Source: Paragonimus westermani (lineage: Eukaryota; Platyhelminthes; Trematoda; Plagiorchiida; Troglotrematidae). Taken from it: a DNA stretch of 64,000 bases. Both the position numbers and the translations under genes were made by a program. Within the stretch, counting starts at the first letter, position 1; each line of letters starts with the position of its first letter. Shown piece after piece: positions 15,101 through 28,100 of the stretch. Below the pieces are notes generated by a model that saw nothing but the letters and a program-made list of their open reading frames with translations, did not search any database and was not told where the DNA came from. The stretch spans positions 150,948 to 214,947 of the forward strand of contig QNGE01000864.1 in NCBI GenBank assembly GCA_008508345.1, read 5' to 3'.

Positions 15101-16110
15101 GTGGGAGGAGAGCAAACGGGTTGTAATAAATCAGAAAAAAATCCCAATTTGCTGTGAAAAAAGTAAAACTGAAAAAAAAGCTGGCCAAGAATGTATGAGA
15201 AGCACCATTATGTAAGAAAGTGTGGTTGAACGCTCGTACAAAGGGCGTAATATTTATCCTATGAATTGCAGGAGGACCGTGACAGAGTACATAAATATAA
15301 TTAGGCTGGTAAATTAGACAGGTGCGGATAACATGGGTCACCGTAAATAAGCACGGAATGTGAACAACACTGCAACAGAAAAACAAATTTGTCTACTTGC
15401 GTTTTGAGGAGTTCGTCAAATTAAATGACAATTCAAGTCAAGCTATTAGTGTATTGTAGTTGAAATGCGATGAATGGAAAATTAGGAGAAAATATCACTT
15501 TTATTTACCAGAGTGGAATGGTAAACGTAAATTTAGTCCAATACTTGCAAAGTATGTGTCATAGCTTGCCAACAATATGCGACAATGTGAATTAACGGTA
15601 ATAGTCGCATATATTACCCTACAATGAATTATAAATTGGGCCATTAGAAGAAGCGAGAGTTACCAATTCCAAAACAACTAACAAGTTAATCCATGCAATT
15701 TATGGGCGAGTACATTTATCAGCATATTACGAAATGCATATCACAACACAGGAGTCTAAAAAAGTAAACCGTCCGATAAGTATGAAACTGGGGATACGAC
15801 AGAGACATACAGCTGTTCTATTCGCTAATCAGTCATCAAAAAGATCGTCACAGCAACGCTGGAAATCACAGACGAGGTTTTGAGGACACAGAGACGCATA
15901 CTGACATCTCAGTGTAACTGTCCTACCATACCGTAACAACCAGGACTTATCAGCTCCATGAAGAATTGCAAACGTCCGTATGAGATCAACCTGATGATGG
16001 CACTTCAAGGAACGACGAGTGATTGTTGATTTAAGTGGTTCACGTTGGCTGCTATATATATATATATATATATATANTGGCACGCTGGCCACTCCTTGTG
16101 GTTTTTATTT

Positions 16111-16170
<60 letters not shown>

Positions 16171-19100
16171 CTATCCCGCTAAGTATTTCGCGTTGTAACG
16201 ATGCTTTTAGATTTTGGAAGGACTTTGCGTTGAACCAAGCGGTCTAGAGAAGCATGATCCGGACAGGAGTCCCAAGTTAAATAGACAGTTATTGCGCGGT
16301 GGAGAATGGAAACGTGTGGTACGCAAGGGAACCACCGGTGCCATAAGTCGTGATGTCAGGTGTATATGGTGTTACGATGTGTGCAGCCACGAACGCGCTG
16401 GATGCGTTGGATTAGAAGGCTACCAACGTAATCATTGTACATCGTCGGTGAAGAAACATTGAACAGATTAGGCTCAAGCAGGTTAAGTCGACTATACCTA
16501 GTTCATTTTTCCCTTGTTCACATCGAACAGCGGTCACTGTCGTTAGCGACTCACTAGTTCCCCCCTTTAGAAACCTGCGTCTCTGCAGCCTTCTACTCTC
16601 TCTGTTCTTCAGGTTTGTTGGTGTACTGTATGGTGGATGTTTTGTCTGTTTTCTTCCAGTTCAACCTTGAATTCTGTTTTTCTCCATATCCTCTCTGGAG
16701 TGCACTTACATGTACTTCTACACTGAACTACTTCAGGCACTACACTTCCAATACCTTTCTTCCCAGTTTAGATCCTACCATTGAAGTCTCTCACTGTATT
16801 TTCCGAGAGATGGGAGTCTCAGTTTCGTGCTAATTTATCATTAGCTGGCTGGACACGGAGGACACATTCACACGCCTCCCGGTCTTATTTCCCCGGGTTT
16901 AAAGTGGATATATGGTGTGCGAGTGGAACCATAAGTGGTGTGGCACAGGCCACTTGTGATGATGGTTAAGCACAGGTGTCCTTTGGCTTTGTTCGCTGTG
17001 ACAAGCTAATCCGAAGTGGATGCCACCAACAATATACCTGTCGGTCTGTGGTTAAGCCAACTGCTTCCATACTCATGCTGATATTTATTGCAAGATGCGA
17101 CAACCTAATATCCTGCAATACGCCCCAGAAAAAATGCAGGGAAATCAGCCTAGCGATAAATCGAGCGTACCAAGTTTTTTTTACTGTTCTACTACGTCGT
17201 TACGGGAAAACGCCGCTTTCAGTTTCCAAAACAATAAAAATGGGCTTACTTTGAAAATAATAGTAGTATAAAATAGACAGCAGAAGTGAACAACATACGG
17301 ATAGTCTGTGCATTCAGTTTGCGAGGACGCTGCACAATGATCGCCGGCCACCAAGGCAAAGCAACTGGATGCTTCGGTCGCGCCCATACCAACTCGCCCA
17401 CGTTCCAAGGTTGTCTCTTATCTGCGAATAACTCGGAGATTTTTGATTTATTACCAAAAAAAGAAAGTATTTTCTTCTTATTCTTGTTCTGTGAGGCCAG
17501 TAATTTAGCACGTTCGGCACGCATGCGAGCATATTTAACCAGGGATAGGTTTCCTTGGAATCTGTGGACTCGGGATTCAACACTGAGAATAAAGAGGACA
17601 AACGATTAAGAACAGCATGATAAACTAGGAAACATATGATACACGATAATAGGGTTTGTCATCCATGTGTGTACAGCATGAACCGATCCAATCCAGGAAA
17701 AATAATGAACCATACCACAGCGAATAGAGAATCATATTACGTAACTCCAATCTAAGATTTTCCTAGCCTATTGAAGCAAATGAAAATCTTCGATTCAACC
17801 CGGCTTTTTGTTCACAAACATTTATCAGTGAGACCGACTCTTCCCAGGACTTAGCGACAATTCCTAATCCGTTGGTTTATTAATCAGCCGCCCAATCATT
17901 TGCCACGAAAAAAATACGATTCATGTTGTGGTAAATTTGGTATCGACCAGGCAGTAGAAAATGCGTTCAAGTGTCACTCGTGGTCCACTGTTTTGTTCAA
18001 ACTTACGAAGAGAACTAATTGTTATGAACGCAACGTAGCATACAGCCAGAAGCTTAGCTGTAAAGTGGTTGGGCGGATAACGCGTCGAGGTGACGTTAAG
18101 TTAACACGGATGTCGAAGGAGTGAGCATACAAAACGGAGCAACAAAAAGCCTAACCAAACAGAATTTTCACACCACAAGAAAATGAGCCGATTAACATCA
18201 GTTTATATACCCGAGCAATGTACTCTCGTCTGCTGAGGCTTCTGGTAATTAGTGTTGAAAAGTTTCACATTTTAACACTAGCAAACGAACGAGTAGTACG
18301 AATAAGGTATCTTAAGAGACTACTATCTTGTACGAAGCGAAGTTTATACTGCGACACTCATGCGTGTCGAACGAGTGTGCTTATTGTCCCATTTCATTTG
18401 AAGCTATCACTGCTGTAATCATAGTCAACGCTGTACGGAACCACTAGACAACACAAGAGAACTTTAGGTTGAGCGACACATTGAATCACACCTAGCCAGA
18501 GAACGGTCAAAAAACTGCATAATATCTGAGAACAATCAGCACATCAGAAGTAACTCTTCTAAGACACTTCGTAGAAACTTGTCTACTAATAAAAACTTGA
18601 GAAGCTGCTCAAGCATCCTACTACCAAAGAAACCATCGATTTATATCGGTGAGTTCTTCTTTCGGAGAAGCAGCAATCCAGGTTGCCTGCATCCAACAAA
18701 CCAGAGTGGATACAATTAACTGAACGCCGTTCGAACGAAAGGATGCACGAATGAAAGCAGAGCTTAAGAGCTGTAGTCGACGTGTGATGAAGCAATAACT
18801 TAGAAGACTGATGAAACGCTTCGAGCTAGTACTACCGTTTTACATTTTCGGTCGTTCCGGAGAGCCTTCAGCAAGAGCCAATTTAAAAATGAAGGCTTCA
18901 GTTTTCGCAGAATAAGTGTACACTGCTAGGTGGATAACATCAAGCTGTCCAAACCTACGCACAGGGTCGAAATATTTCCAGCAGAGGAAGATATACGGTA
19001 AATAGCCGTCAACTAATCATGCGAAAAGGTCACTGATGAGTATCACGCGTGTTGCACTGTACGCTACGCTGTTGATATTATCATTGGTATAAGCGGTTAG

Positions 19101-22100
19101 GGTGCTGTCACAAAGCTCACAGGCTTTCAGCCTGTAAATAAAATAGTTCCCGATAGGGTTTGCATGCGTATAAAGAAGGGCAGTCAATGTGGCATTTCGC
19201 GCCGAACTATTCGATCAGCCTTATGCGGTGGTGCTCGATGTTGTCTTGCAAAAGCGAACAACTCGCCCCAGTGGCCTGGATCAACCGGTGAGTGTCCATG
19301 ATGTTAAAGTAAGCTTTTCAAGGTGATTCTCTTGTTCATTGTCGACTTTTCCACTAATCCCAATCGCTCCCTCCGCATGAATGGAATCTTCGTCGTCTTG
19401 AACGGCGAAATGGATGAGCCTCTTTCCGAATAACTGGCTTCCTCGCATTCGACCTCGAAGTCCTCCATCATGACGTAACAAAGAAACAGAAAACAGTAAT
19501 CCGTTTGCGCAACATAACTCCATTCACACTGGTTCTGCAGTATACGGGCTACTGCCCGTTTATAACCGGTGTTGGCGCAATAAAAACACCGGAATACAAG
19601 CACTTACTAAGGCAGTGGGACTGCGTGATGAACCCACCTGAAGAAGTTACGGCCTAATGTTTAATCGGTGACTAAAGACCGCTCAGTTTGTTTTTTTCCA
19701 GGGACGCCGATACTTTCGAAGGAAGGAGGTCTTTTTAACCCTATGCATAAATAGGAGAAACCGGAGCAACCGATCCAGACCACGTATTTCGTGGTCAGCT
19801 ATCCTTATCGCCAAACTACCGTAAGCTCATCACCAGTTTGCACCGACTGCTATTTGCCAAGGATTTCAAACAACGTACTCCTGATTAACTCCCCAGAAAA
19901 ACGCTACCCAGACAAACACCGTCTGAGACACTTTTCCAGGCAGGTAACTTAGAAGGATGGCCTTCGTACTACCTGGGATGGGACACCTAGAAACATTTCG
20001 TCAAATGTTTTAATAAGGATCGCAAATGACCACAACAAAACCATAAGAGCACTCATGATCATATTCCTCAAGAGAAAATTAAAAAGATATACTCCATATG
20101 TTGGAAAAATTCTAGCAGATGATCAATATGCTTCGTTACTGTATCCTTATTTCAGAGCAGTCTTTAAAGCGACCACTGAACTCTAAAACCTAGACATTTT
20201 TGTATCAGTACATAGACAGTGATCTATAGAGGTTATCAACTAAGTGCATCAAGAATTTAACTCTATAAAAAGGTAGTCACGCCTTTATCGAAAACCGCGT
20301 GTACGGTTACAGGGTTGCGTTAGGAGATGTAGGCCTTTTGCATTTGTAGTGGCAAGTACAACGATATAAAACTGTGGGGTGCGATACGCCGAAGTGGTAG
20401 TTTTATAGAAACTTATCCACCGGTAACGGTGGTGAGTGCGACCAGCGAATAGGATGGCTTCAGCTGTTGCTCAGCCCAAAAACGACGAGAAATAACATGG
20501 AGCAAGTTCATACACAAAAGGATGCAAAAGACATGAAAACGAAGTTAAACAGAAGAGCAAGAAAGTTTGTGGGTATACATATGCCACTTATCCCAGCACA
20601 CAATCACGTCAGAGAGCGCTGTAAACCAGTGATCTGGATCACTAAGAAACATCAACTGGGAAAGCCATGCCCATTCATTTTACTCGAGGGAACAGTCAAG
20701 AACTTCGTACTTCGTAAGCCCGCCGTGGTTTTGTCACGTTGCGCGTTACCCAATTGTTAGTGAACTCAGTGAAGAACAACTCGAGCGGTGACCACTCCGT
20801 ACGCATTAAGGGTGCAGGGTCTAACCAAAGCAGTCAGCACAAACTAATTATTCAACTAATCACCCGACCTAAGTAAACCGAAATATGCGCAAGTGAAAAG
20901 CGGCGTTGCACACGCCATCGACATCGTCATCAGCAAAACGGCCTTGAGCCTAATCAGAAGGTATTATTGTAGCGAAAAAGACGTCCAATAAAGTACAATC
21001 CTTATTGTTCAAAACGCTGGTTCCCATGCTACACGCGCGGTCCCACTTATGACTAATGATTCCGGATCACAACACCCCCGAGTTTCGGTCACACGTCGTG
21101 CGCACTTCCACCCGGTTTGTGTATATCCGACGCCTCTTGTCAGGGCGTTTTTCACCTGCCATTCCTCGTCCATTGGGTCGATCGTGTTGCAACGGCTGGT
21201 CCGACCGCTCGTGCTACCCGCAATCCACCCACTATTTCCTCTGGGCGTACTCAACAACCACGTCGAGATATTCCCCCGGATGTTAGAATAGTCGTGTCCC
21301 TGATTTGGTTATTCATCCCATTTTGTCTGCCATGCCCGTTGGTCCGATCCAGTTGAGCGATGGCTCATCCAGTCTCCCATGCTGTCTCCGGCCCGCTCGC
21401 TGTGGGCTTCTAGACGTACCTTGTTGCACCGTCGATGTATTCCGCCGAGAGTTGGAGCACCCGCACCTCCGGTTTGACAATCCACCACACTATGATTCCG
21501 GCCACCGATCACCTCAACAGTGACGTGGAATATCCTAGAAGAAAACGTTACTGAAAAGGTAGAAAATTAGCAAAAGAAACTTAGGCGGAAAAAAATAAAA
21601 ATGGCATGGATGCAGGTACGCCATTGACTGCAACGTATCGCCATCTCGAAGAGCGCTTCTAATCGGCGATTGGAGTGGCCACGAGAATACCAGCCAGGCA
21701 GCCGAATCCTATCCACTTTCTTCAATGAAACAGTGAGGGTATTTGTTTCAAGACCACGACACGGTTCCACCCAACTGTTGGTGGCATCAGTGGGTAATGC
21801 TCGACACAGTAAACGCTCAGCGGGCATGTGGAGTACGTGACCCAACTATCACAGGCTGTGCAACGCGAATAGCTGACCAACTAATCGCACATCCCGAGCA
21901 TTCTGGAATACACGCCGGCGAACGGATGTATTGCTCGCGCGATCAGTTCACTTGATGTGGGGACAATGGTGGTCAGACAAAGCAAGTCTGTAGACTCTTT
22001 GTCGCGAACTGGCCACGTTTTCGAACTGTGGAGTAAAACAGACCACGCAAAAACAGTGCGTACCTTTCCCTATAACGGCAACCGAACGTTATTTCGGTGC

Positions 22101-25100
22101 TGCAGGTGACGCAGGCTGACAAAGGCCAAGCGTTCCTTGTTATCTTTGTTGGTATCTCATCAATAATGTTACAAGTTGACGACAGAGTGCTACTCAAGTA
22201 TGCGAAGGTGCCCAGTCTTTAGTGAAAGTACTGATGATAAGCACCAGTCACTAGGAATCTTTCCAATTCCCATAATAATCTAAAGGAGTAACCTCAGTTC
22301 TGATAATATCCTTTCCTTATCATCCTTGAATAAAGGAGGAGAAAAGATATCCAGAACAGCCTTGTTACACTCCAATAAATTAAGCTCCAGCGTCTCCTCT
22401 ACTTCCCATGAAGGACCGTATGGAATGCAATAATCGACCATTCGAGTCCCGTCGTCGATACAGTCTAGTTTAGGCCAACCGAACTGTTCTGCAAAATGTT
22501 CGACCCACCAGTCAAGTCGGCACAAATGACTGGCGAAAAGAGAAACATCAAGTTCGCATGTGGCCTCATTCACACCGACTCGACAGCCAGGACAATCACG
22601 GATAAGAGGAAGTAGCTTCCTGTTATTCCCACATAAAAAGGCTTGTTCCATCTATTCCGACTGTTCGACCAAATGGTACCCACGGTCTTTGCGCGAGCTT
22701 TCAGTCAGCTTGCGTTTAAGTTTTCGATGATTGTCATCATATTCAGAACCGGATGGGAACGAGTGATGCTTGTTCAAGAGGTCTATCGATGTGACAGAAA
22801 TCTAGTTCTGTCGCAAATGTACAGCTCCTTCGGAACTCACCTCTTCACAACAAGCTTCCATAGCTCCTGCGATTTGTTCTCAGTGCTCACTAGGATCTCC
22901 CACCTGACTCAAACTGGGTAACTTGTTCACCCATATTTCTCGGTAGGCATTCTTCACACCCTCGTTGCTCGAACCCCAGTTAAGTATCTTGCATTTACGA
23001 GCGTGTACTCTGGGCAAATGGTAAAAATTAAACAGGGACGCACAACATGACCCGAGTCCAGGTGGTTACCCCAAATGGTACAACAGTCTTTAACAGGGTG
23101 GCGCCACCTGTAACTGATTGCTGTGTGATTCAACTGTGTCCATGGTTGAGAGGCACATGGAGGTCTCCATGTAACATAATGCCTCTTCCTGTGTTGGAAT
23201 GCGATGCTCGAACTATAGAGACTGTGGGATGCGCACGGTTGCAACAGTCTTTCACCATTATCAGTGCACTGTATCTTGACAGCAGACACCTCCCATCTGC
23301 CTGTCCTTTGGAGTAAGAGGAGCAAGCCGAGTATTAAAATCGCCCGCTAATATGATTATGTCAGAGTGTTTGGTCTGCTTCATAAGGTCAACAAGGGCGT
23401 CGTAGCGTGCGCCAGTGTAACGGACACAATGTTTTTCCGATTTACGTTGATGGACTTTAACTGATGTATTCAGTCTGATTGCTCACAAGCGACTGTTCAC
23501 TGGGATCCAATCGAGTAAACACTGCCCTGCTCCGTAACTTGTCGTGACTCCCACTCCAGCGTGTCTGAAGGATTGGGCTCCAGCGTCATTATAGACTCTA
23601 AGAGAGAAGTGTTTGGATCGACAGTTATTTAGGGGTGGGCTCAAATGAATGATGATGTTACAATCGTAGACTCGCGGCTCCGTTACACACTACACAGCAA
23701 GCTCCAAAGCTGACGGGGTAGTTGCCAGAGCAGCCTGCTGACCAACTCGTCAGAGAGTGCGAAATTTGGAAGTGCCAGTGTTTGCCAACTGTCTTCGCCT
23801 CAGAAAACAAGTATCGACCGAGGGCATAGAGTAGGCAGAAAGTTACAATGGACTAATACTTCTACTGTCTGGAGAGCGATAACTTCCGATACTTTCCGAT
23901 CATTTATGCCGTGGAAAGGGGTGGACTTGAGGAACCCTACTGCAAGTCTCTGACTCAGAAACACGGTCTGTGAGACAACAGGATACTGGGTTTTCTTGGA
24001 TTATCCTACTCAGAGCCAATGACTCATGAGTCCGGCTCACTTGGCAGTAAACGGCTTGGCTAGTTCGGAGGCCCAATGAGTGAGACATTAATATCTGAAT
24101 CTGAACACTGCTGTGCGTAGTGGATGTACTCAAAGCTACATCAACATTTGGAAGTATATCGGATGTTTTTCGACCGTACTGGATAATAGGCCGGTGGTCA
24201 CGGTCTACCGCTGGACGATCGGAGTGCCTCTTGTTTAAGGGTGTCTTTTCAACACCCCCGTTCCTCCTGATTCGGAAGACAGCAAGCAGTGCCGCAATTA
24301 TAAAAATTCCTGTTGTGCGTCCATAATATCCTGCCTCGCTACCTAAGCACTCCTGTGGGTGCATCGGCCTTTCATTCGACTATTGCCCTTTGGCTCGCCG
24401 GGAAAGGTTGCACTTAGTAGGACCGAAGTCCCAGTCAGCGTAGCCTTCTGAATTGATGCAATGCACAAGCCTGACCATGAAGTCAAGGTAGTGAAATAGG
24501 TCACTCGAATGATGGAGACAAATATAGTCAAACACAAGTGTCTTCACATCTTCGTTAAGAATGAGTCACGTTCCCGAATCACAAAGAAAGAGGGAATGTA
24601 CACAAGCATTAAACATTCATCATTTTGGCAACATCCGGACGTCATTTCGAAGCCACAGAGGGTGTATATTGACAAAGGCCACAAGTGTCTCTGCCGTTTA
24701 CGCTGATACCCTGTCAACAACAGTACAACGAGAGGAGAGTATACTGAACCAGTAAATAAAATGGCTTACAGATTCAGACGGACTGCCTGGGTTAAGGAAT
24801 ATCTGAGTTGGAATATATTCGCCTCGGTGTGACAATTCACATTTTGGAGGTGAGAGGAATATGTAGTACGGTCTCGTCATTCACTGCATTCAGCGTACGC
24901 TTTCGGCAGAAAGACTGACAAGGACAATATCGTCGGCAAATTTCATACCCGTGACCACTCTCGATTGTCATACACGACAAAGTTGAACGGGGAGGAAGAG
25001 GCATGACATCCCTGTCGAATGCTATGTTCCCCATGTTTTACCCTGAGTAAATGATGCCCTCAACTGACTCACATAACTCTGGGATTCCTTTTGGAAAGAG

Positions 25101-28100
25101 ACACCTGAAGGAAAAGTGATGAGCAACCAGGTCGAACGCAGTCTTCATGTCCAATAAAGTAACAGTGGCTGCAATTCCACAATAATGCATATGATACAGC
25201 AGCCATCACCGGGTGAAGACGTTGTGAACACACCTACCACTTAAGAGAAATCCTAGCAGTTCTTCACGAATCTAGTTTTCTTTGCGTTCAGTGGGTCGAC
25301 TCATCATACTCATCATCATGGATAACAAAAGAATATAACCGTATAGCCATCTACTTTACCTCACACGTCGAAGTTCCACGTCGTATATTCAACGATTGNC
25401 CCCTTGGTGAACGAATTCACTTCCCTACGCCAGGTCATTATGTGACCACCTCGCATCTTACACCACTCGGTCGCAATGTCAGCGAACAGTGCTCGGTGTG
25501 GAAGACGACTAGCTGACATCCCTATTACATGACCTAACAATCTTGGCCTGTGGAAACGTAGAGACTGGACAAAAGAACTCGTTTGGCAATCACTATCAAA
25601 CACCCGCTTCCTAACCTCTTCGGTACTTACACACTGGTGCCACCCGATACGGGCGATTGAATGCAGACATTGGTGATCAAATACTTGAAGACGGTTCACG
25701 TCTTCTACCCTGAGCGACCAGGTCTCGCTACCGTAAAGTAATACGGCCCTCACCGTTGTCTTATCTACACGACCTTTAACCGTCAGAGAAATACCCCTCT
25801 GTAGCCAGAGATGTCTCAAATTAGCGAATACTGTCCTAGCCTTAGAGATACGCACTTCTATTTCATTCCCTACACCGCCGCTGTCGCCACCACTGATGCA
25901 GCTTCCCAGGTATACAAACCGGTCAACAACCTCCATGACCACATTATCTAACATCAAATCTACGTGATCACAACAATCCTGCAGAAGTACTTTGGATTTT
26001 GAGACTGCAAAGCGCATTCCGAAGCATTTAGAAGAACGCGAAGTTGCGTCTAGCATTACTTGTGCCGATTGAAAGTTGTCAAACAGCGACACCTTGTCGT
26101 CAGCATAATCAGGATCAGTCAGTATTTCACCAGGTAGGAGGTCCACGTCGGCATCTTGTGAGTGTCGGAGACAATCCTCCATTATTTCGTTTATGACGAA
26201 ATTAAACAAAAATGGTGATAATGGACAGCCCTGACGTACGCCGTTCATGGTGCTGAAACTGTCAGACAGTTGACTGTAGACCCTAACCTGAGCTGAAGTA
26301 TCAATATCAAATTAGTGAGTAACATGAACGCGACGGAGAGGAAACTGATGTTCTTTCGTTGCCATATAGACCTCAAGAATCAGTTCGGGAAGCAGGAATG
26401 GTAGCTGATATGTATTGAATCGCAGTTGATCCCTTCAGTTTCCAAAACTGTCTGAAAACTTGTCGGTCCATGTCAACCGCTCGTCATCAGCTCCAAAAGA
26501 AGGGGAAGGAGGTCCAGATTAAGAGCCACGTTACGCCCCAACCATTTACGCTCCACAGTCATCTGTGCCTCTGACGAAGGACGGTTAGAAACGCAATAAA
26601 TGAACACCCGAAATTCGTTATCCATGTGGTAAGGTTAAAGGTCTCTCAAAATGCACAGTCAGTCTGTCAAGTCGGTGTAAGTGACTGGTGATCAACTAAC
26701 CAACACTACCAAATGTAGCTTCACAAAGAGCAGATCAAACGTAAAACTACCAAGAAATAGCTAAGTGACATTCTGCCAAATGCAGATAGGATGGTTCATT
26801 CTGGCTCTTTCGATCGCTCAACTAGGTGATGCTCAGTTTGCAAGAGCTTTTAGGCAGCTGCTTTTAAATTCTTCATGGTCGTCGACACCTTTGTATCTAA
26901 CAGGGGTCAAACACCTGCTCAAAAGGGTCACAGATGCAACGGAAAGCCAATTCTATCGCAACCACACGGTTGTTTTGAAACAGCAAGCCGTTATAATTAT
27001 TGTGATGTGTCACCAGAGTAAGGTTCCCTAAATGACATAATCTAGCTAGTTTGACCATCAGCGCTTCCTACTAAGCGTTTCCTTCACCATTCTCGCCCAA
27101 ATACTGGTTAGATATTAAACATTTGCGAGTGCTTGACATCTGGGTAAATAAAAAAACCAAACGAGCGGATACAAAATCATGATCCGAGTCCAAGTGTTCA
27201 CTTCCAGAGACATGACGATAAGTACGGAGTGGTGACATCTTTAAATGAACGTTAGACGACTACTTAGACATGGAGAGCGATTTCCGTGTAACACAATGCT
27301 TCTTTTTGACTTGAAATGTAATGTCCGAAAAGGGACCACGAAATGCACAAGGTTGTAGTAGTCTCGAGGTAGGCGGTGTGTTATGCTCGAACATCAAACA
27401 TATCACACAGTATGACGATCAAGCTGAACGCTTGAAATTCTCGCTGGTTTGCTTACTTCGGACAGAAGAAACCGGCCACGCGGAACATGTGAATTGCTGC
27501 CCATTGGAGCGGGTACCAATACAATGAACAGGTTGCGTTAACATATTGATGTACTATGTCTGACAACACACAAACGACTGTTCGTCGAGATCCAACTGAA
27601 CAACATTTGCTGACTGCAATCCGCACTTCAAACTGAACATGAGAAACACTACCATCGTTACCGCAAGCCCTGTGGAAGAGGTTGTTGGACCGAAAGTCAC
27701 ATAGATGCACTTCAGTGAGTGATAGTGTGAGAATCGTGGACCCGCGTCTTAGAACGACATGCGTCCCGCTTCATGTTCAATAAGGCATTTGTTAGAGCAG
27801 TACGCGAACCTAATTATCGGACAGTGTGGACAGTAAAAGCGCCAGTCTCTAACAGTTGCTTTAACACTGAAAAATAATTACCGTTGACAGCTATAATGAG
27901 GACGAAAACTTGAGGTGGCAAAATGGAACGGAAAAATGGCAACAATTCCGTGGGGTAACTGCTGGAACTACAACTACGGATACTTCTCAGTCGTTTCTGC
28001 CGTGGAAGGGGGTTAACTTGAAAGGCCTCACTGGGAACCTCCGGCACCAAAAGCTGGCTTAATGGGGAACAAGAGATAGGGTTTACTTGAAGACTCCATT

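Larger units (their letters stand above)
13444..17298 (-). other. Intron 2 of the NSD-like gene
   Basis: It is about 3.9 kb. It contains a plus-strand RTE 3' end (14336-14835) and the long AT microsatellites at 16053-16167 with an N between them. Nothing else is recognised. Confidence 0.6.

Noticed and set aside
15829..16092. Minus-strand frame with FAILHGADKSWLL, looking like the PWWP middle strand
   Set aside because: Its acceptor and donor phases do not fit exons 2 and 4. The segment at 13259-13443 fits both phases and the domain better.
19281..19603. Minus-strand frames (RLIHFAVQDDEDSIHAEG)
   Set aside because: Charged, protein-like stretch but no splice signals or family match, and two overlapping frames compete.
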